Notes: generated by a model not told the origin, from the sequence alone. Shown: positions 16,380 through 26,290, numbered from the stretch's first letter. The stretch: DNA of 64,000 bases from Acetobacter sp. (GCA_017474285.1 JAFVHT010000001.1:1-64000); one strand, 5' to 3'. A program made the numbers and translations.

Positions 16380-19157
16380 TTGTTATCTGATTTGTATATA
16401 CATATTGTTCTTTATTATAAGGAATATAAGTCGTACGTTATTGGTGGGGGTATTGTGACTTTTTTAGTCTCTTTAGTAAAATTGTTTCCAGGTTTGTTTA
16501 CCTCGTTTTTTTCAATAAAAAATTTTTCAAAATCAGCGGCGGAAGACCTTCTCAAAAACGGAGATTCTGCTATGAATTGCAAAAAATGGGACAAGGCTCT
16601 TAAAGAATATGAAAAAATTATACGTAGATTTTCTGATGTTGGGGAAAGATCGCCTCTAGAAAAAATTGGTAAATTGTTGAATGAGCTAACCTCTAAAGAA
16701 AACATTGGTTTTCGTGGAATAGTTGCAAAAGCATATCTTGGTAAAGGTAATGCGCTTATCGAATTGATAAAGCTTGGTAATTTCAAGGAGCGTTTGGAAG
16801 AAGCTTTTACGGCATATAAAGAAGTTATTGATGAAAAGTCTGTTTCTTCTCTTGAGATGGTTGTAAAAGCATATCTTGGAATAGGTGAGGTTTATTTGTT
16901 GGAAGATAAATCGGAAAAGGCACGTGAAACATATCAAGAAATTAGGGATAACTATAGAGATAAGGAAGAGGTCAAGGAAGAAGTTATTAAAGCATGTCAA
17001 CAGATTATTCGTATAGATTATAATGGCGTGATGAAAGCAATCGAAGAAGGGGATTTTTCAAAAGCGGAGATAGTTTGTGAAGAGTGGGTTAAACTTATTA
17101 AGTCTTTTCAGCTTGAATCTTCATGTCATGAGGTAATGGCTTTAGCTTTTCTTGGTTTGGCAAAAATTGCAGAAAAAGAGCATGAGCTTGCGTTTTACGA
17201 AAAATGTTTCAATGAGATTGAAAAGATAACAAAACCTATTTCTTCTCTTCGTCTTGCTAAGGCTTGTGTTGAAGTGGGGGATTTCTTCATCAGAAAAAGC
17301 AATTGTTCTCAGGCAGTTAAGTGTTATGAGAAAGTAATCAGTATACCTTTAATCAGCATACCTCAAAATGACGAAAAAGATTCTTTTCGTAAAGTAATTG
17401 CTGAAGCATATCTTGGTAGAGGAAATGCTCTTATTAAGAGTATCGAACTTGATTGTTCAAAAAAAGTTAGCTGTTTGGAAGAAGGTTTTGAAGTATATAA
17501 AAGTGTTGTTAAGAAATTTTCTGATTTTCCAGAAATATTTGCAAAAGCATGTCTTAGTAAGAGGGATGTACTTGTTAAGCTTAATCGTTTTGGAGAAGCC
17601 TTTACTGTGTATGAAGAGATTATTAAAAGGTTTAAGAAAACTCAAGAGCTTTTGTTAAAAGAATATGTTGCAAAAGCTTTCATAGGTAAGGGATATGTTT
17701 GTTGTAAACAGAACAATAAAAAGGAAATGTTGCGAACTTATCTTGAGATGGTCAAGAAATTTGAGAAAGCAGAGGAGTCTAACTTGCGTGAGCAAGTTGG
17801 TAAGGCGCATACGAAAATTGTTAAAGCATTTAATGAAAAAGCAAAAGTCTCAAAAGACTTTGAATCTGCTTCTAGAATTTATAAGAAGCTTTTTAGCAGA
17901 TTTGAAAGTAAATTTTTATGTAATAATATTAACGATATAATGTTAACAGTGTTTAAAGAAAGTGTTAAAAAGTGTCTATTTGCTTATAATAAAGCGTATG
18001 ATTTTTATAAACGTGGTATGTGGGATGAAGCACTTGTTATTTATGAAAACATCATCTGTCTTTATGAAAAAATACCTTTATCACATAGAAAGTCTGACAG
18101 ACTTGATATATGGACTTCTTTGAACAAGGGAAGAGTTTTTAACAATCTTGGTCGTTATAAAGAAGTGGCTGAAATTTGTAATTTGGTTTGGAAGTTAATA
18201 GAAGAGAGGGAGATAAGAATCATTGATATTGATAAAATGTTATTTTTTTTACAAGAAAGTGCTCTGAGTGAACTTATCATTAGTGAATCTGGGTACTGGT
18301 TTGATGATATAATTACGATGTACGACAAAGTAATTGAGAGATATAAAGATAATCAAAATAACTATTTGTATGCTTGTTCCTTATATCAAAAGGCAAATGT
18401 TTTGTGTGAATTTGGAGATTGGGATGAAGCGTGTCGGGTTTATAAACAATGTGAAGATTTAAAAGGATTTTTGTTTTCTCTGTGGGCTGAGCAAGAAAGT
18501 AAAATAATTTGTGAGAGTAAAGAAGAAAATGGTCACGTCGTGAAAGAAAAAGTGATTAGAGAACGTGAGAAAATGGCTAGAGAACTTATTGACGACTTTC
18601 CTGAACTGTCACAGTGCGATAGTAATAAAGATTGTCGTATTCGTTTCATTCAGGTTTCTGATGATTTTATTGAAAGGTTTAAGAACGCACAAGCATTTTT
18701 ATTCCGTAAATGGGTTGTCGAAGTGCTTTGTAAAAAGTGGTATGTCTTGTTAGGAGATTGGAGATATAGAGAGGATCAGTTACCAGAGACTTTTATAGAA
18801 TTTGCACGTAGATTTAAGAATATAAAAGATCGTTTGGAGAAAGATTCTTCAGATTGTCGAATGATAGTCCAGTGTTTTGATATGAGTTTAAAGAAATTTA
18901 AAAAAAGTTTGTGTAATAATGTTCTGGAGAAATCTATAGTAAATGAATATTGCAACAGAATTATTGTTATATTCGACGGAGATCAATATTCTGAATTTCG
19001 TAAAGTCGTTGTTGAAGCTTTTCTTTTAAAAATAGATATTTATAGTAGACAACAAGATTCACAGGAAATTTGTCATCTTGTCGAAGCTTTAAAAGAAAAA
19101 GCTAATAAATGGCAAAATTCAGAATTGTCGAGCTACATTGAGGCTGAACTTTATTGA
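16380..19157 (+). CDS. Large membrane-anchored TPR-repeat protein
   Basis: A 925-residue AT-rich product. Residues about 20-42 form one membrane helix (VIGGGIVTFLVSLVKLFPGL); the rest is helical repeats of TPR type such as GNALIELIKLG...EEAFTAYKEVI and GKGYVCCKQNNKKEMLRTYLEMV. Units are irregular, about 40-55 residues. I chose TTG 16380 because AGGAG lies about nine bases upstream; no ATG occurs before 16573. The C-terminal codons lie in a 16-base tandem duplication. It sits between the desulfurases and an alpha/beta hydrolase and differs from both in base composition, suggesting a later insertion. Function unknown; probably a scaffold facing the cytoplasm. Confidence 0.75.
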   Translation: MLSDLYIHIVLYYKEYKSYVIGGGIVTFLVSLVKLFPGLFTSFFSIKNFSKSAAEDLLKNGDSAMNCKKWDKALKEYEKIIRRFSDVGERSPLEKIGKLLNELTSKENIGFRGIVAKAYLGKGNALIELIKLGNFKERLEEAFTAYKEVIDEKSVSSLEMVVKAYLGIGEVYLLEDKSEKARETYQEIRDNYRDKEEVKEEVIKACQQIIRIDYNGVMKAIEEGDFSKAEIVCEEWVKLIKSFQLESSCHEVMALAFLGLAKIAEKEHELAFYEKCFNEIEKITKPISSLRLAKACVEVGDFFIRKSNCSQAVKCYEKVISIPLISIPQNDEKDSFRKVIAEAYLGRGNALIKSIELDCSKKVSCLEEGFEVYKSVVKKFSDFPEIFAKACLSKRDVLVKLNRFGEAFTVYEEIIKRFKKTQELLLKEYVAKAFIGKGYVCCKQNNKKEMLRTYLEMVKKFEKAEESNLREQVGKAHTKIVKAFNEKAKVSKDFESASRIYKKLFSRFESKFLCNNINDIMLTVFKESVKKCLFAYNKAYDFYKRGMWDEALVIYENIICLYEKIPLSHRKSDRLDIWTSLNKGRVFNNLGRYKEVAEICNLVWKLIEEREIRIIDIDKMLFFLQESALSELIISESGYWFDDIITMYDKVIERYKDNQNNYLYACSLYQKANVLCEFGDWDEACRVYKQCEDLKGFLFSLWAEQESKIICESKEENGHVVKEKVIREREKMARELIDDFPELSQCDSNKDCRIRFIQVSDDFIERFKNAQAFLFRKWVVEVLCKKWYVLLGDWRYREDQLPETFIEFARRFKNIKDRLEKDSSDCRMIVQCFDMSLKKFKKSLCNNVLEKSIVNEYCNRIIVIFDGDQYSEFRKVVVEAFLLKIDIYSRQQDSQEICHLVEALKEKANKWQNSELSSYIEAELY

Positions 19158-19168
19158 GGCTGAACTTT
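19137..19168 (+). repeat. 16-base perfect tandem duplication at the end of the TPR gene
   Basis: ATTGAGGCTGAACTTT is present twice, at 19137-19152 and 19153-19168. As 16 is not a multiple of three, the second copy changes the frame and supplies the TGA. With one copy the protein would end EAELSRR. Confidence 0.9.
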
Positions 19169-19322
19169 CTCGGCGTTAAAGTAACTGCGCTTAACACAAC
19201 ACAGTAGATAAACGCTCAAAACTGTGCTAAACTATACAAGAATTTGCTCTTGTGTCTGCCTATGTTGCTTAACAACTCTTAAAAAGCCATAGTAGTGTTG
19301 TGCTGTTTGACGGTATGGATTG

Positions 19323-19967
19323 ATGCCTGAAATTATGTTTACTGGTCCTGACGGGCGTCTTGAGGGGCGTTATTGTCATTCACATGTTGTGAATCCCTCC
19401 CTTGCGCTGGTGTTGCATCCGCATCCTTTACAGGGCGGTACGATGAATAATCGTATTACGTATGAATTATATCGCGTGTTTGAAAAATTAGGCTTTTCGG
19501 TGATGCGTTATAATTCTCGCGGGGTGGGGCGTTCACAGGGGCGGTTTGATGGCGGGTGGGGGGAAATTTCTGATGCTGCGGCTGCCTTGGATTGGCTCCA
19601 AACAATGAACCCGCATACAAGCGGGTTATGGGTGGTCGGTTATTCTTTTGGCGCGTTTGTGGGGATGCAGCTTTTGATGCGCAGACCAGAAATTACAGGT
19701 TGGGTCAGTATAGCCCCGCCTACAACCCATTATGATTTTGGCTTTTTAGCTCCATGCCCTTGTAATGGGCTTATGATTGCGGGCGGTATGGATCATATTG
19801 CGCCTGAAACAACAATCCGTAAATTGGTGGATAAACTTAACGCCCAAAAAGGTGTTGACATTGATTATAGAGTTTTTCCTGAGGCGGATCATATTTTCTC
19901 TGATCATATCGACAAAATGATCATCGCTGTTAAAGAGCACGTGATGAACGCTGTCTCTACTAGCTAA
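19323..19967 (+). CDS. Alpha/beta hydrolase
   Basis: A cytoplasmic serine hydrolase-like protein of 214 residues, starting at ATG 19323. Landmarks are HPHPLQGGTMNNR near the start (oxyanion region), YNSRGVGRSQG, the nucleophile elbow GYSFGAF (Ser about residue 105), the acid-bearing GGMDHIAPE loop and the histidine in EADHIF. This subfamily is widespread in alphaproteobacteria next to iron-sulfur assembly genes; here the large TPR gene separates it from the desulfurases. Substrate unknown. Confidence 0.85.
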   Translation: MPEIMFTGPDGRLEGRYCHSHVVNPSLALVLHPHPLQGGTMNNRITYELYRVFEKLGFSVMRYNSRGVGRSQGRFDGGWGEISDAAAALDWLQTMNPHTSGLWVVGYSFGAFVGMQLLMRRPEITGWVSIAPPTTHYDFGFLAPCPCNGLMIAGGMDHIAPETTIRKLVDKLNAQKGVDIDYRVFPEADHIFSDHIDKMIIAVKEHVMNAVSTS

Positions 19968-19997
19968 ATAGTCCTCCTACCATCCTAGATAGTTCTC

Positions 19998-20288
19998 CTA
20001 CCCCCCACACATGATTTTTGTTATAGAAGCGTATTCCCATACGGCATTCTCACATTGTTTCTTAAAAACAGCGTTATATGCCTTAATACATAGGTTTGTA
20101 AAACGATGAATACAGACCAACTCAACAAACTCCAATAAGTCTAAACATAAGGTAAATGGTGTTAAGAGTATCGCCCCACAAAAAGCGAGAACAAGGAGAA
20201 CAGGGAGCAGAACGTAGACAACACACAGCGCGCATAAAGCCAGAAACGGAAGACAGAAAAGAAATGCAGCCAAATAAACAAAAATCAT
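19998..20288 (-). CDS. Small hydrophobic membrane protein
   Basis: A 96-residue protein. Residues about 2-50 are almost wholly hydrophobic, enough for two membrane helices (AAFLFCLPFLALCALCVVYV, then the LLPVLLVLAFCGAILL stretch). The C-terminal half is polar with three cysteines (two in CIHRFTNLC, one in KKQC) plus one near the end. No family recognised. It stands alone between the hydrolase and tRNA-Val. Unusually cysteine-rich for a bacterial membrane peptide. Confidence 0.5.
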   Translation of the reverse strand: MIFVYLAAFLFCLPFLALCALCVVYVLLPVLLVLAFCGAILLTPFTLCLDLLEFVELVCIHRFTNLCIKAYNAVFKKQCENAVWEYASITKIMCGG

Positions 20289-20427
20289 AATTTATTTCTC
20301 TTTTTTCTGGGTTATTAAGACCGCTTGCACGAACGAGTGTTCTAAAAGCGTCGCAAAGATTTTCTTTGTCTTTAAGGTTACTTTTTGTCTAGGTGTTTTC
20401 TTTTAAAAATATATTTTATAACAGAAA

Positions 20428-20502
20428 TGGTGGGCGCAACAGGGATCGAACCTGTGACCCCTACCATGTCAAGGTAGTGCTCTACCGCTGAGCTATGCGC
20501 CC
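20428..20502 (-). tRNA. tRNA-Val (GAC)
   Basis: On the minus strand the acceptor GGGCGCA pairs with TGCGCCC, the anticodon stem CTACC/GGTAG closes the loop TTGACAT with anticodon GAC, and the T arm GGTTCGATCC is intact. CCA is encoded (20428-20430). Confidence 0.97.
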
Positions 20503-20684
20503 ATTTCCGTTTTCTCTGATAAAGGGTTTATACCTTTATCGCTTACTCAAAAGCAAGCCTTTACTGTATTTAGAGGAAAAATAGACTTTTTGCAACAGAA
20601 AAATAACCTAAAGAAACAACATAAAAAAGAAAAGAGAAAAACGTTCAAAATCTCTTAGAGCAACGCTCTAAAAAGTCAATCAGG

Positions 20685-20713
20685 TTGAAAAAAGACAAAA
20701 GCAATTCTATAAT
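20685..20713 (+). promoter_or_regulatory. Sigma-70-like promoter of htpG
   Basis: TTGAAA (20685-20690) and a perfect TATAAT (20708-20713) are exactly 17 bases apart, giving an RNA start near 20720 and a leader of about 90 bases. This also argues against an htpG start upstream of 20811. No clear heat-shock sigma consensus was seen. Confidence 0.65.
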
Positions 20714-20810
20714 AATACTTATAGAACCCTTTAAGACCTGTTACGGGTGTTATTCTGTTAAAATTGGTGTTGATAAAACCTTAAAAATTGTAAGAAATAG
20801 GATTCGGAAC

Positions 20811-22685
20811 ATGACAGAAACTGCTTCTTCAGCCTCTCATAGTGAAACCCATGCCTTTAGTGCGGAAGTGGGGCGCTTGCTTGACCTCGTTGTTCACTCT
20901 CTCTATTCAGATCGGGAAATATTTTTAAGGGAGCTTGTCGCTAATGCTGCCGATGCAACGGATAGAAGACGTTTTGAATCACTGACCTACCCTGCTCATA
21001 GCTTACCTGAAAATGCCCGTATTTGTCTTATTCCGGATAAAGAAGCCCATTTACTGACCATTCGTGACGATGGGCTTGGTATGAGCCGTGAGGAATTGCT
21101 TCATAATTTAGGGACAATTGCCCGTTCGGGCACGCGTGCTTTTGGGCAACAGCTTGAAAATGCCAAACCAGAGGATCGCCCTAACCTTATCGGGCAATTT
21201 GGTGTGGGGTTCTATGCCGCTTTTATGGTGGCAGATAAAGTCGATGTGATTTCCCGTAAGGTAGGAGATGATGAGGCATGGCGTTGGTCTTCTGACGGAA
21301 AAGGCGCTTATACGATTGAACCTGCGACGCGTGAAACAGCGGGTACAGATATTATTCTGCACATGAAAAACGATGCTGAGGAATTTTTAGATCCTTGGCG
21401 TTTACAATCCATTATTCGGAAATGGTCTGATCACATTGCGTGGTCTGTCGTTATTGTGCATGACGGCAAAGAAGAACCCGCTAATACGGGTACAGCTTTG
21501 TGGTGTAAACCGCGCCAAGACATTACAAAAGAGCAGATGGAAGAGTTTTATCGTCATCTGACTCATCATTTTGATACGCCATGGGATACACTACACTGGC
21601 GTGCGGAGGGAACAACAGAGTTTACGGCGTTACTGTTTATTCCTTCGTCTAAGCCTTTTGAATTTGGGGAACAAACACGCAAAAGCAAAGTGCGCTTGCA
21701 TGTGCGGCGTATGTTTATTACCGATGAAGCCGATATTTTGCCCGCATGGTTGCGGTTTGTGCAAGGGGTCGTGGATACAGACGACCTCCCCCTCAATGTG
21801 TCGCGCGAAATGTTGCAGGCAACCCCCGTGCTTGCCCGTATTCGTAAAGCGGTAACGGGGAAAGTTTTAGCCGAACTGAAAAAACGCAGTAAAGAGGCAG
21901 AGACCTATACCCCATTTTGGGAGAATTTTGGGGCTATCCTTAAAGAGGGTATGTGGGAAGATGCTGTGCATCGTTCTGACGTAGCGGCGTTGAGTCGTTT
22001 CCGTTCGAGCGCCGTAGAGGGGTTTACAACGTTTGATGAGTACATAAGCCGTATGAAGCCCGGGCAAGAGGCTATTTATTATATGACAGGGGATAACATT
22101 GAGATATTAGAGGCTTCACCGCATATTGAAGGGTTTAAAGCACGGGGTGTCGAAGTGCTTTTATTGTCTGACCTTGTCGATACGTTCTGGCCCGATCGGT
22201 TAAGTAGTTATGAAGGGAAAACGCTGCGTAATGTGCTGCAAGAGTCTAAAGACCTTGAAAAATTGGGTCCTCTTGAAGAAACACCTACAGAAAAAGCCGA
22301 TATGGAATTAGTCTTACCCGCGCTTAAAACAGCTCTTGGAGACAAAGTGTCAGATGTGCGGACAACAGATCGGCTTGTGGCAAGTGCTATGGTGCTTGGG
22401 GGGGCCGGAGAAGCCATGAACCCGCAACTGCGTAAATTAATGCAACAAAGCGGTCAAAACGTTCCTAAAGATGTTCCTGTGTTAGAGGTCAACCCAACGC
22501 ACCCGTTAATGCATGCTTTAGCCGAGCGTGTGAGCGCGAAAGAGGATATAACGCCGTTAGCGCAAATTTTACTCGACGTTGCGACGTTGCAAAGTGGTGA
22601 ACCTTTGAAAGATGTCAACGCTTTTTCTCGCCGTATTATCGACCATTTGGTGAAAGATACAGTTTCTTCTGGTGAGACAAAGTAA
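20811..22685 (+). CDS. htpG: Chaperone HtpG (Hsp90)
   Basis: The bacterial Hsp90 homologue, an ATP-driven cytosolic chaperone. From ATG 20811 it encodes 624 residues, the usual length. The ATP-binding domain shows [20 protein letters not shown], the DDGLGMS loop and [19 protein letters not shown]. The middle domain has [18 protein letters not shown] with the catalytic arginine. The frame is open farther upstream to 20685, but that stretch contains the promoter and gives an untypical extension. Intact. Confidence 0.97.
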   Translation: MTETASSASHSETHAFSAEVGRLLDLVVHSLYSDREIFLRELVANAADATDRRRFESLTYPAHSLPENARICLIPDKEAHLLTIRDDGLGMSREELLHNLGTIARSGTRAFGQQLENAKPEDRPNLIGQFGVGFYAAFMVADKVDVISRKVGDDEAWRWSSDGKGAYTIEPATRETAGTDIILHMKNDAEEFLDPWRLQSIIRKWSDHIAWSVVIVHDGKEEPANTGTALWCKPRQDITKEQMEEFYRHLTHHFDTPWDTLHWRAEGTTEFTALLFIPSSKPFEFGEQTRKSKVRLHVRRMFITDEADILPAWLRFVQGVVDTDDLPLNVSREMLQATPVLARIRKAVTGKVLAELKKRSKEAETYTPFWENFGAILKEGMWEDAVHRSDVAALSRFRSSAVEGFTTFDEYISRMKPGQEAIYYMTGDNIEILEASPHIEGFKARGVEVLLLSDLVDTFWPDRLSSYEGKTLRNVLQESKDLEKLGPLEETPTEKADMELVLPALKTALGDKVSDVRTTDRLVASAMVLGGAGEAMNPQLRKLMQQSGQNVPKDVPVLEVNPTHPLMHALAERVSAKEDITPLAQILLDVATLQSGEPLKDVNAFSRRIIDHLVKDTVSSGETK

Positions 22686-22845
22686 GTTTTGTGAACACGT
22701 TATTTTTGTTGCTTCTGCCGTAGCAGGTGTTGCTGGTGGTCTTGGTGTAGCATCAATTGTAGAAAGTGCTCTTGGAGAGGAGGACAAAAAATTCACGTGC
22801 CTATTTCGCAACAACTGGTTTCTGAACACCAAAAACCTCTTTTAA
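22672..22845 (+). CDS. Possible small hydrophobic protein overlapping the htpG end
   Basis: A 57-codon frame opens at GTG 22672, 14 bases inside htpG in another frame. It has a Gly/Ala/Val-rich hydrophobic stretch ([20 protein letters not shown]) that could be a membrane helix, followed by [10 protein letters not shown]. No clear ribosome site and no family. It is either a translationally coupled small protein or a gene remnant. Confidence 0.22.
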   Translation: MRQSKFCEHVIFVASAVAGVAGGLGVASIVESALGEEDKKFTCLFRNNWFLNTKNLF

Positions 22846-22875
22846 GGGTCTTATGGAAAACTATCGGTACTTTGT

Positions 22876-23088
22876 CTAATTTGTGTTATTAATTTGCGCG
22901 CAAGCAGCCCTAAAACTTCTCGCTTCTGGTGTAGCGTTTGTATAAACAAGTTTCTCGAGGTTAGGGTGGTGGTATAAATAATCAGAGGAACATGTTTCTT
23001 TAGTTGGCGTTGGGACTTCTACATTTTTCCCACATGCAGAAAGGGGAAAAGCTATAAGGCACAACGTAAAAAGGGGAAACTTTTTCAT
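22876..23088 (-). CDS. Small lipoprotein of the P-x-P-x-x-ETC family (copy A)
   Basis: A 70-residue lipoprotein: positive start MKKF, hydrophobic core, lipobox LSAC with Cys at residue 19, then only about 50 mature residues. Just after the lipid anchor comes PTPTKETCSSDYLYHHP, the module shared with the proteins at 46630, 54332 and 54844. A second cysteine near the end (AACAQ) could pair with that of ETC. The upstream TAGGAGATACT supplies a ribosome site. No known function. Confidence 0.75.
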   Translation of the reverse strand: MKKFPLFTLCLIAFPLSACGKNVEVPTPTKETCSSDYLYHHPNLEKLVYTNATPEARSFRAACAQINNTN

Positions 23089-23254
23089 AGTATCTCCTAA
23101 AAATAATTAAAGAATTTCTCATACTAAACCAATTGTTGCATATTTTATAACAATTGGTTCCTTAACACCAAGCATGTTTTAATGGTTTTGTGTAATACGT
23201 TCTCATTCTTAATCTTAGTATTTTCATATTTTTGTTAAAATTGCAATGAAGAGA

Positions 23255-23605
23255 TTAAGGAAAAAGCGAAAGAACCGTTTCAGCAGGACGGCAGACTTTA
23301 ACCCCTTTTGGTGAAACAACGACCGGGCGGTTTAATAAAATGGGGTTGTCAACAATCGCTTGTAAAAGGGTAGTCTCAGAGAGGTTTGGCTTGTCTAACC
23401 CGAGTTCGGTATAAAGTTTTTCTTTGGTACGTAATAAATCACGCGCTGTAATAGGTCCTTGTTGTACAAGGGCTTCAAGTTCCTCAAGCGTAGGCGGTGT
23501 TTTTAGATAGGTAATAATTTTAGGCTCAATCCCCGCATGGCGGATCATCTCTAAAACAGAACGCGCGGTTCCACAAGCAGGGTTGTAATAAATCGTAATA
23601 CACAT
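23255..23605 (-). CDS. arsC: ArsC-family reductase-like protein
   Basis: A 116-residue thioredoxin-fold protein of the ArsC/Spx family. The active-site cysteine lies in YYNPACGTARSVL (about residue 11), and the family signature PPTLEELEAL plus the RTKEKLYTELGL and NPILLNRPVVV segments match glutaredoxin-dependent arsenate reductases. The three arginines expected for arsenate binding appear at RTKE, NRPVV and possibly near the C-terminus. No arsenic operon is near, so the substrate may be something else. Confidence 0.85.
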   Translation of the reverse strand: MCITIYYNPACGTARSVLEMIRHAGIEPKIITYLKTPPTLEELEALVQQGPITARDLLRTKEKLYTELGLDKPNLSETTLLQAIVDNPILLNRPVVVSPKGVKVCRPAETVLSLFP

Positions 23606-23702
23606 AAAACACCTCTTAATTTCTTAACCATTATAAACCGGCAACGAGACAGTGTCAAAGAGGGAAGCTAATCACGTTGCCGATGAATACGCTTAAAAAG
23701 TT

Positions 23703-24709
23703 TTAAGCGATGAGAGAGGTTGTTGGTGTTTTAGGCGTGTTATTTCCCAAAGAAGAATTTTGCCCCATAGAAGAAGACGTATAAGGAGATACTTTGAGAG
23801 ACGTATTCTGTTGCGCGACAACTTTATGAGCTTGGTCAGCATTTTTATCGGTTTTGTCCATCTTTTTGGGAGGGGTGTTAAAAAGCTCCTTGACCATTTG
23901 TGCATTGAGGTCACTTTTGTTTTCAGCTAAGGAAAATGTCCGCGCATTGTTGTCAATTTTAGTGAGCGTGTAAGAAAAGGAGGCTTGAGCACTTTCACCT
24001 CTCAAATTACCGTTAGCATTTTGTCCTATTGATGATGAAGCCGTTGCGGTCGATTGTAAGCGATAGCCGTTAGCGTTATGACTCACCGAAGATGGGTCTA
24101 GCGCTATGCTGGGCATCGTAGATGCAGAGGCTTGAAAATTTGTTGATAGAGAGAAAGAGGCATATGTACTGCCATTTTGATTGACACCCTCAGCCATTGA
24201 AACAGAAATGTTCGTAAAATTGACAGGGTTCGCGCTTAATACCTCAATTGTATAAGAAAATTCACTTGCGTTGCTGCTTTGCGCCATAGACGCTGAAAAA
24301 TAAACGCCATACACGCCCGCACTACTGCCAAATAAAGATTGGCTTTGTGCCGCAGAAAGAGAAAGTTCAAAATTTGTTGAGAGGCTATTGTTTGTTTGGC
24401 TCGTTTCTTCCTGAAAACTTCATAGAAGAAGACGCTGTTTGCGCATTTGTTTGTTGGGAATTTTGCGTTGTTGAGGTTGTAACACTGTTTATGACGGCGC
24501 CTAGAGCGTTATAAACGTGTATTCCCCCCCCCCATTTTGATCACGTTGTGAGGCGTGGGAAAGTTGTATGGTATCCTGATTCTGGTTATCAGAGGGTTTA
24601 GCATGTTCTGACAGAGAATCCACACCATGATGTTTAGCATCGCTGTTCATGCCATTCATAAAAGAGGCCGTCATCGACCATGACAGGTTGTTCGGTGTAA
24701 CAGATGTCA
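23703..24709 (-). pseudogene. Broken gene for a Ser/Ala/Asn-rich protein, with a 10-G tract
   Basis: The start is probably ATG 24709 after AAGGAAA. The first segment (MTSVTPNNLSWSM...) runs into a 10-G tract and stops ten codons later. With 11 G it would continue through GIHVYNALGAVINSV to a stop near 24401. The long remainder, in a third frame open from about 24410 to 23703, is a low-complexity protein (ELSLSAAQSQSLFGSS, YGVYFSASMAQSS, STATASSSIGQNANG). A second shift near 24415 is therefore needed to join all parts. Composition suggests a secreted or surface protein; no family recognised. Confidence 0.5.
24524..24533 (-). repeat. 10-base G tract in the broken Ser-rich gene
   Basis: Ten C on the plus strand. 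Ten and nine G both end the frame early; eleven extends it by over 40 codons. Confidence 0.85.
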
Positions 24710-24913
24710 TAAAAGTTTCCTTATCCGTTAAAGAAAATTGTGCAACATAAAATAAGGGTTCTACCTTAACTGTTGCCACTGTATGAAAATATTAAACAAA
24801 AATTATTAAGAAGTTGTTAAGATCACACATGTTTTTACGATTTTTACGGGTTTTTGTTTTTTATGACAGTGTTGGAACGTATAATAACGTGTAATGATGT
24901 GTAGAAATCAAAA

Positions 24914-25483
24914 ATGACCGTATTTACTGTCCAAAACTCTTTAAGTCGTTGTCGGTGGGCAGAGGCTAATGCTGTTATACGCGATTATCACGATACAGAA
25001 TGGGGGCACCCTGTTTATGAGAGCCGCCAGCTTTGGGAAACATTGGTGCTAGAAAGTTTTCAATGTGGCTTATCGTGGAATGTCGTATTACAAAAGCGTG
25101 ACTTTTTGCGTCGTGCTTTTTATGGATTTGATCCGCATAAAGTAGCGACGATGACACCCGAAGATGAAGCGCGTCTTGTTATGGATAAAAATCTTATCCG
25201 TTCAAAACAAAAAATTGCTGCCGTGATCATCAATGCGCGTGCGTGGGTTACAATGCACCAGCAAGGCGAGGATTTTTCCGATTTTGTTTGGTCTATCGCT
25301 TCACAGAGTGAAACATATCAAACAGATACGTGTTTACAACAAACACCGCGATCGCGTTTTCTGACAACAGCTTTGAAAAAACGCGGTTTTGTTTTTATTG
25401 GTCCTGTTATGATTTATGCTTGGATGCAGGCTATCGGTATGGTTAATGGTCATGAATCCTGTTGTTTTTTACGGCTATCATAG
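24914..25483 (+). CDS. tag: DNA-3-methyladenine glycosylase I
   Basis: Tag removes 3-methyladenine from alkylated DNA as the first step of base excision repair. The 189-residue protein has the typical length and hallmarks: RCRWAEAN, YHDTEWGHPV with a zinc-binding His, LESFQCGLSWNVVLQKRDFLRRAF, and the C-terminal VNGHESCC supplying further zinc ligands. It stands alone between the broken locus and the methyltransferase. Intact. Confidence 0.94.
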   Translation: MTVFTVQNSLSRCRWAEANAVIRDYHDTEWGHPVYESRQLWETLVLESFQCGLSWNVVLQKRDFLRRAFYGFDPHKVATMTPEDEARLVMDKNLIRSKQKIAAVIINARAWVTMHQQGEDFSDFVWSIASQSETYQTDTCLQQTPRSRFLTTALKKRGFVFIGPVMIYAWMQAIGMVNGHESCCFLRLS

Positions 25484-25645
25484 ATGGTAGAGCTTGTAAA
25501 TGTGAAGGAGTTCTGTTATTATAAAACTGTTACATTTCTGTAATCTATATTACATATAGGTTTCTGGTGTTAAAGTTAGTGATAAATATTATTCCAATTA
25601 TCTATTGATTTAGTAATTTATGATTAAATAAATGGAGGAGGTGGT

Positions 25646-26290
25646 ATGAGTAGTCTTGAATATAATTTTACTAATGCATGGTTCAATGAAACAGAAAATA
25701 CAGGTGTATGGGATTCCCTTTTTGCGCAACTGAAGCCTACACGTGTTTTGGAGATTGGTTGTTTCGAGGGAAGAAGTACGAGTTACCTTATTGAGAAATT
25801 AGCTTCGTGTCGGGATATAGAGGTACATTGTGTTGATACCTGGGAGAGAGGCGAAGACGTTTATGCTCCAAATGGTTTGATAGAGCATGAATGGACTGCT
25901 GTTGAGGAACGCTTTCATTACAATATTAAAGTAGCACAAAGTAAGGTGAGCCATGTAGCTCAAGTTATTATTCATAAAAGTTTTAGTGATAGAGCGTTAC
26001 CGAAATTATTAGCAGAAGGGAAAGCTGGGTATTTTGACTTTATTTATATTGATGGATCGCATCAAGCGTCTGATGTGTTGTGTGATGCGGTATTAAGTTT
26101 CCGACTTTTGAGGGGGGGGGGAATTATAGGGTTTGATGACTATTTATGGCAAGAGCCATTACCATATGGTACGGATCCATTACGTTGTCCAAAACTCGCT
26201 ATAGACGCTTTTACAAATATCTATGCTCGTAAAACAAGGATTATGCTAGCACCATTATACCGGCTCTATGTGCAAAAATTAACAGATTAA
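25646..26290 (+). CDS. Class I SAM-dependent methyltransferase, probably phase-variable
   Basis: A 214-residue methyltransferase of the Methyltransf_24 type. The SAM site is VLEIGCFEGRSTSYL (about residues 34-48), an acidic end of strand 2 appears in VHCVDTW, and FDFIYIDGSHQASDVL followed by IIGFDDYLW are typical of O-methyltransferases acting on sugars or small molecules. A strong GGAGGAGG site precedes the ATG. The RGGG codons are made by a run of ten G; any one-base change ends the protein in two to five codons, removing the last fifth. It reads ON here. Acceptor unknown; a surface glycan is plausible. Confidence 0.82.
   Translation: MSSLEYNFTNAWFNETENTGVWDSLFAQLKPTRVLEIGCFEGRSTSYLIEKLASCRDIEVHCVDTWERGEDVYAPNGLIEHEWTAVEERFHYNIKVAQSKVSHVAQVIIHKSFSDRALPKLLAEGKAGYFDFIYIDGSHQASDVLCDAVLSFRLLRGGGIIGFDDYLWQEPLPYGTDPLRCPKLAIDAFTNIYARKTRIMLAPLYRLYVQKLTD
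26112..26121 (+). repeat. 10-base G tract in the methyltransferase gene
   Basis: Ten G in frame. Eleven gives N-Y-R-V-stop after the Gly codons, nine gives E-L-stop. Confidence 0.92.

Noticed and set aside
20685-20810. Upstream extension of htpG by 42 codons
   Set aside because: A perfect promoter lies in this stretch, and the extension matches no HtpG N-terminus.
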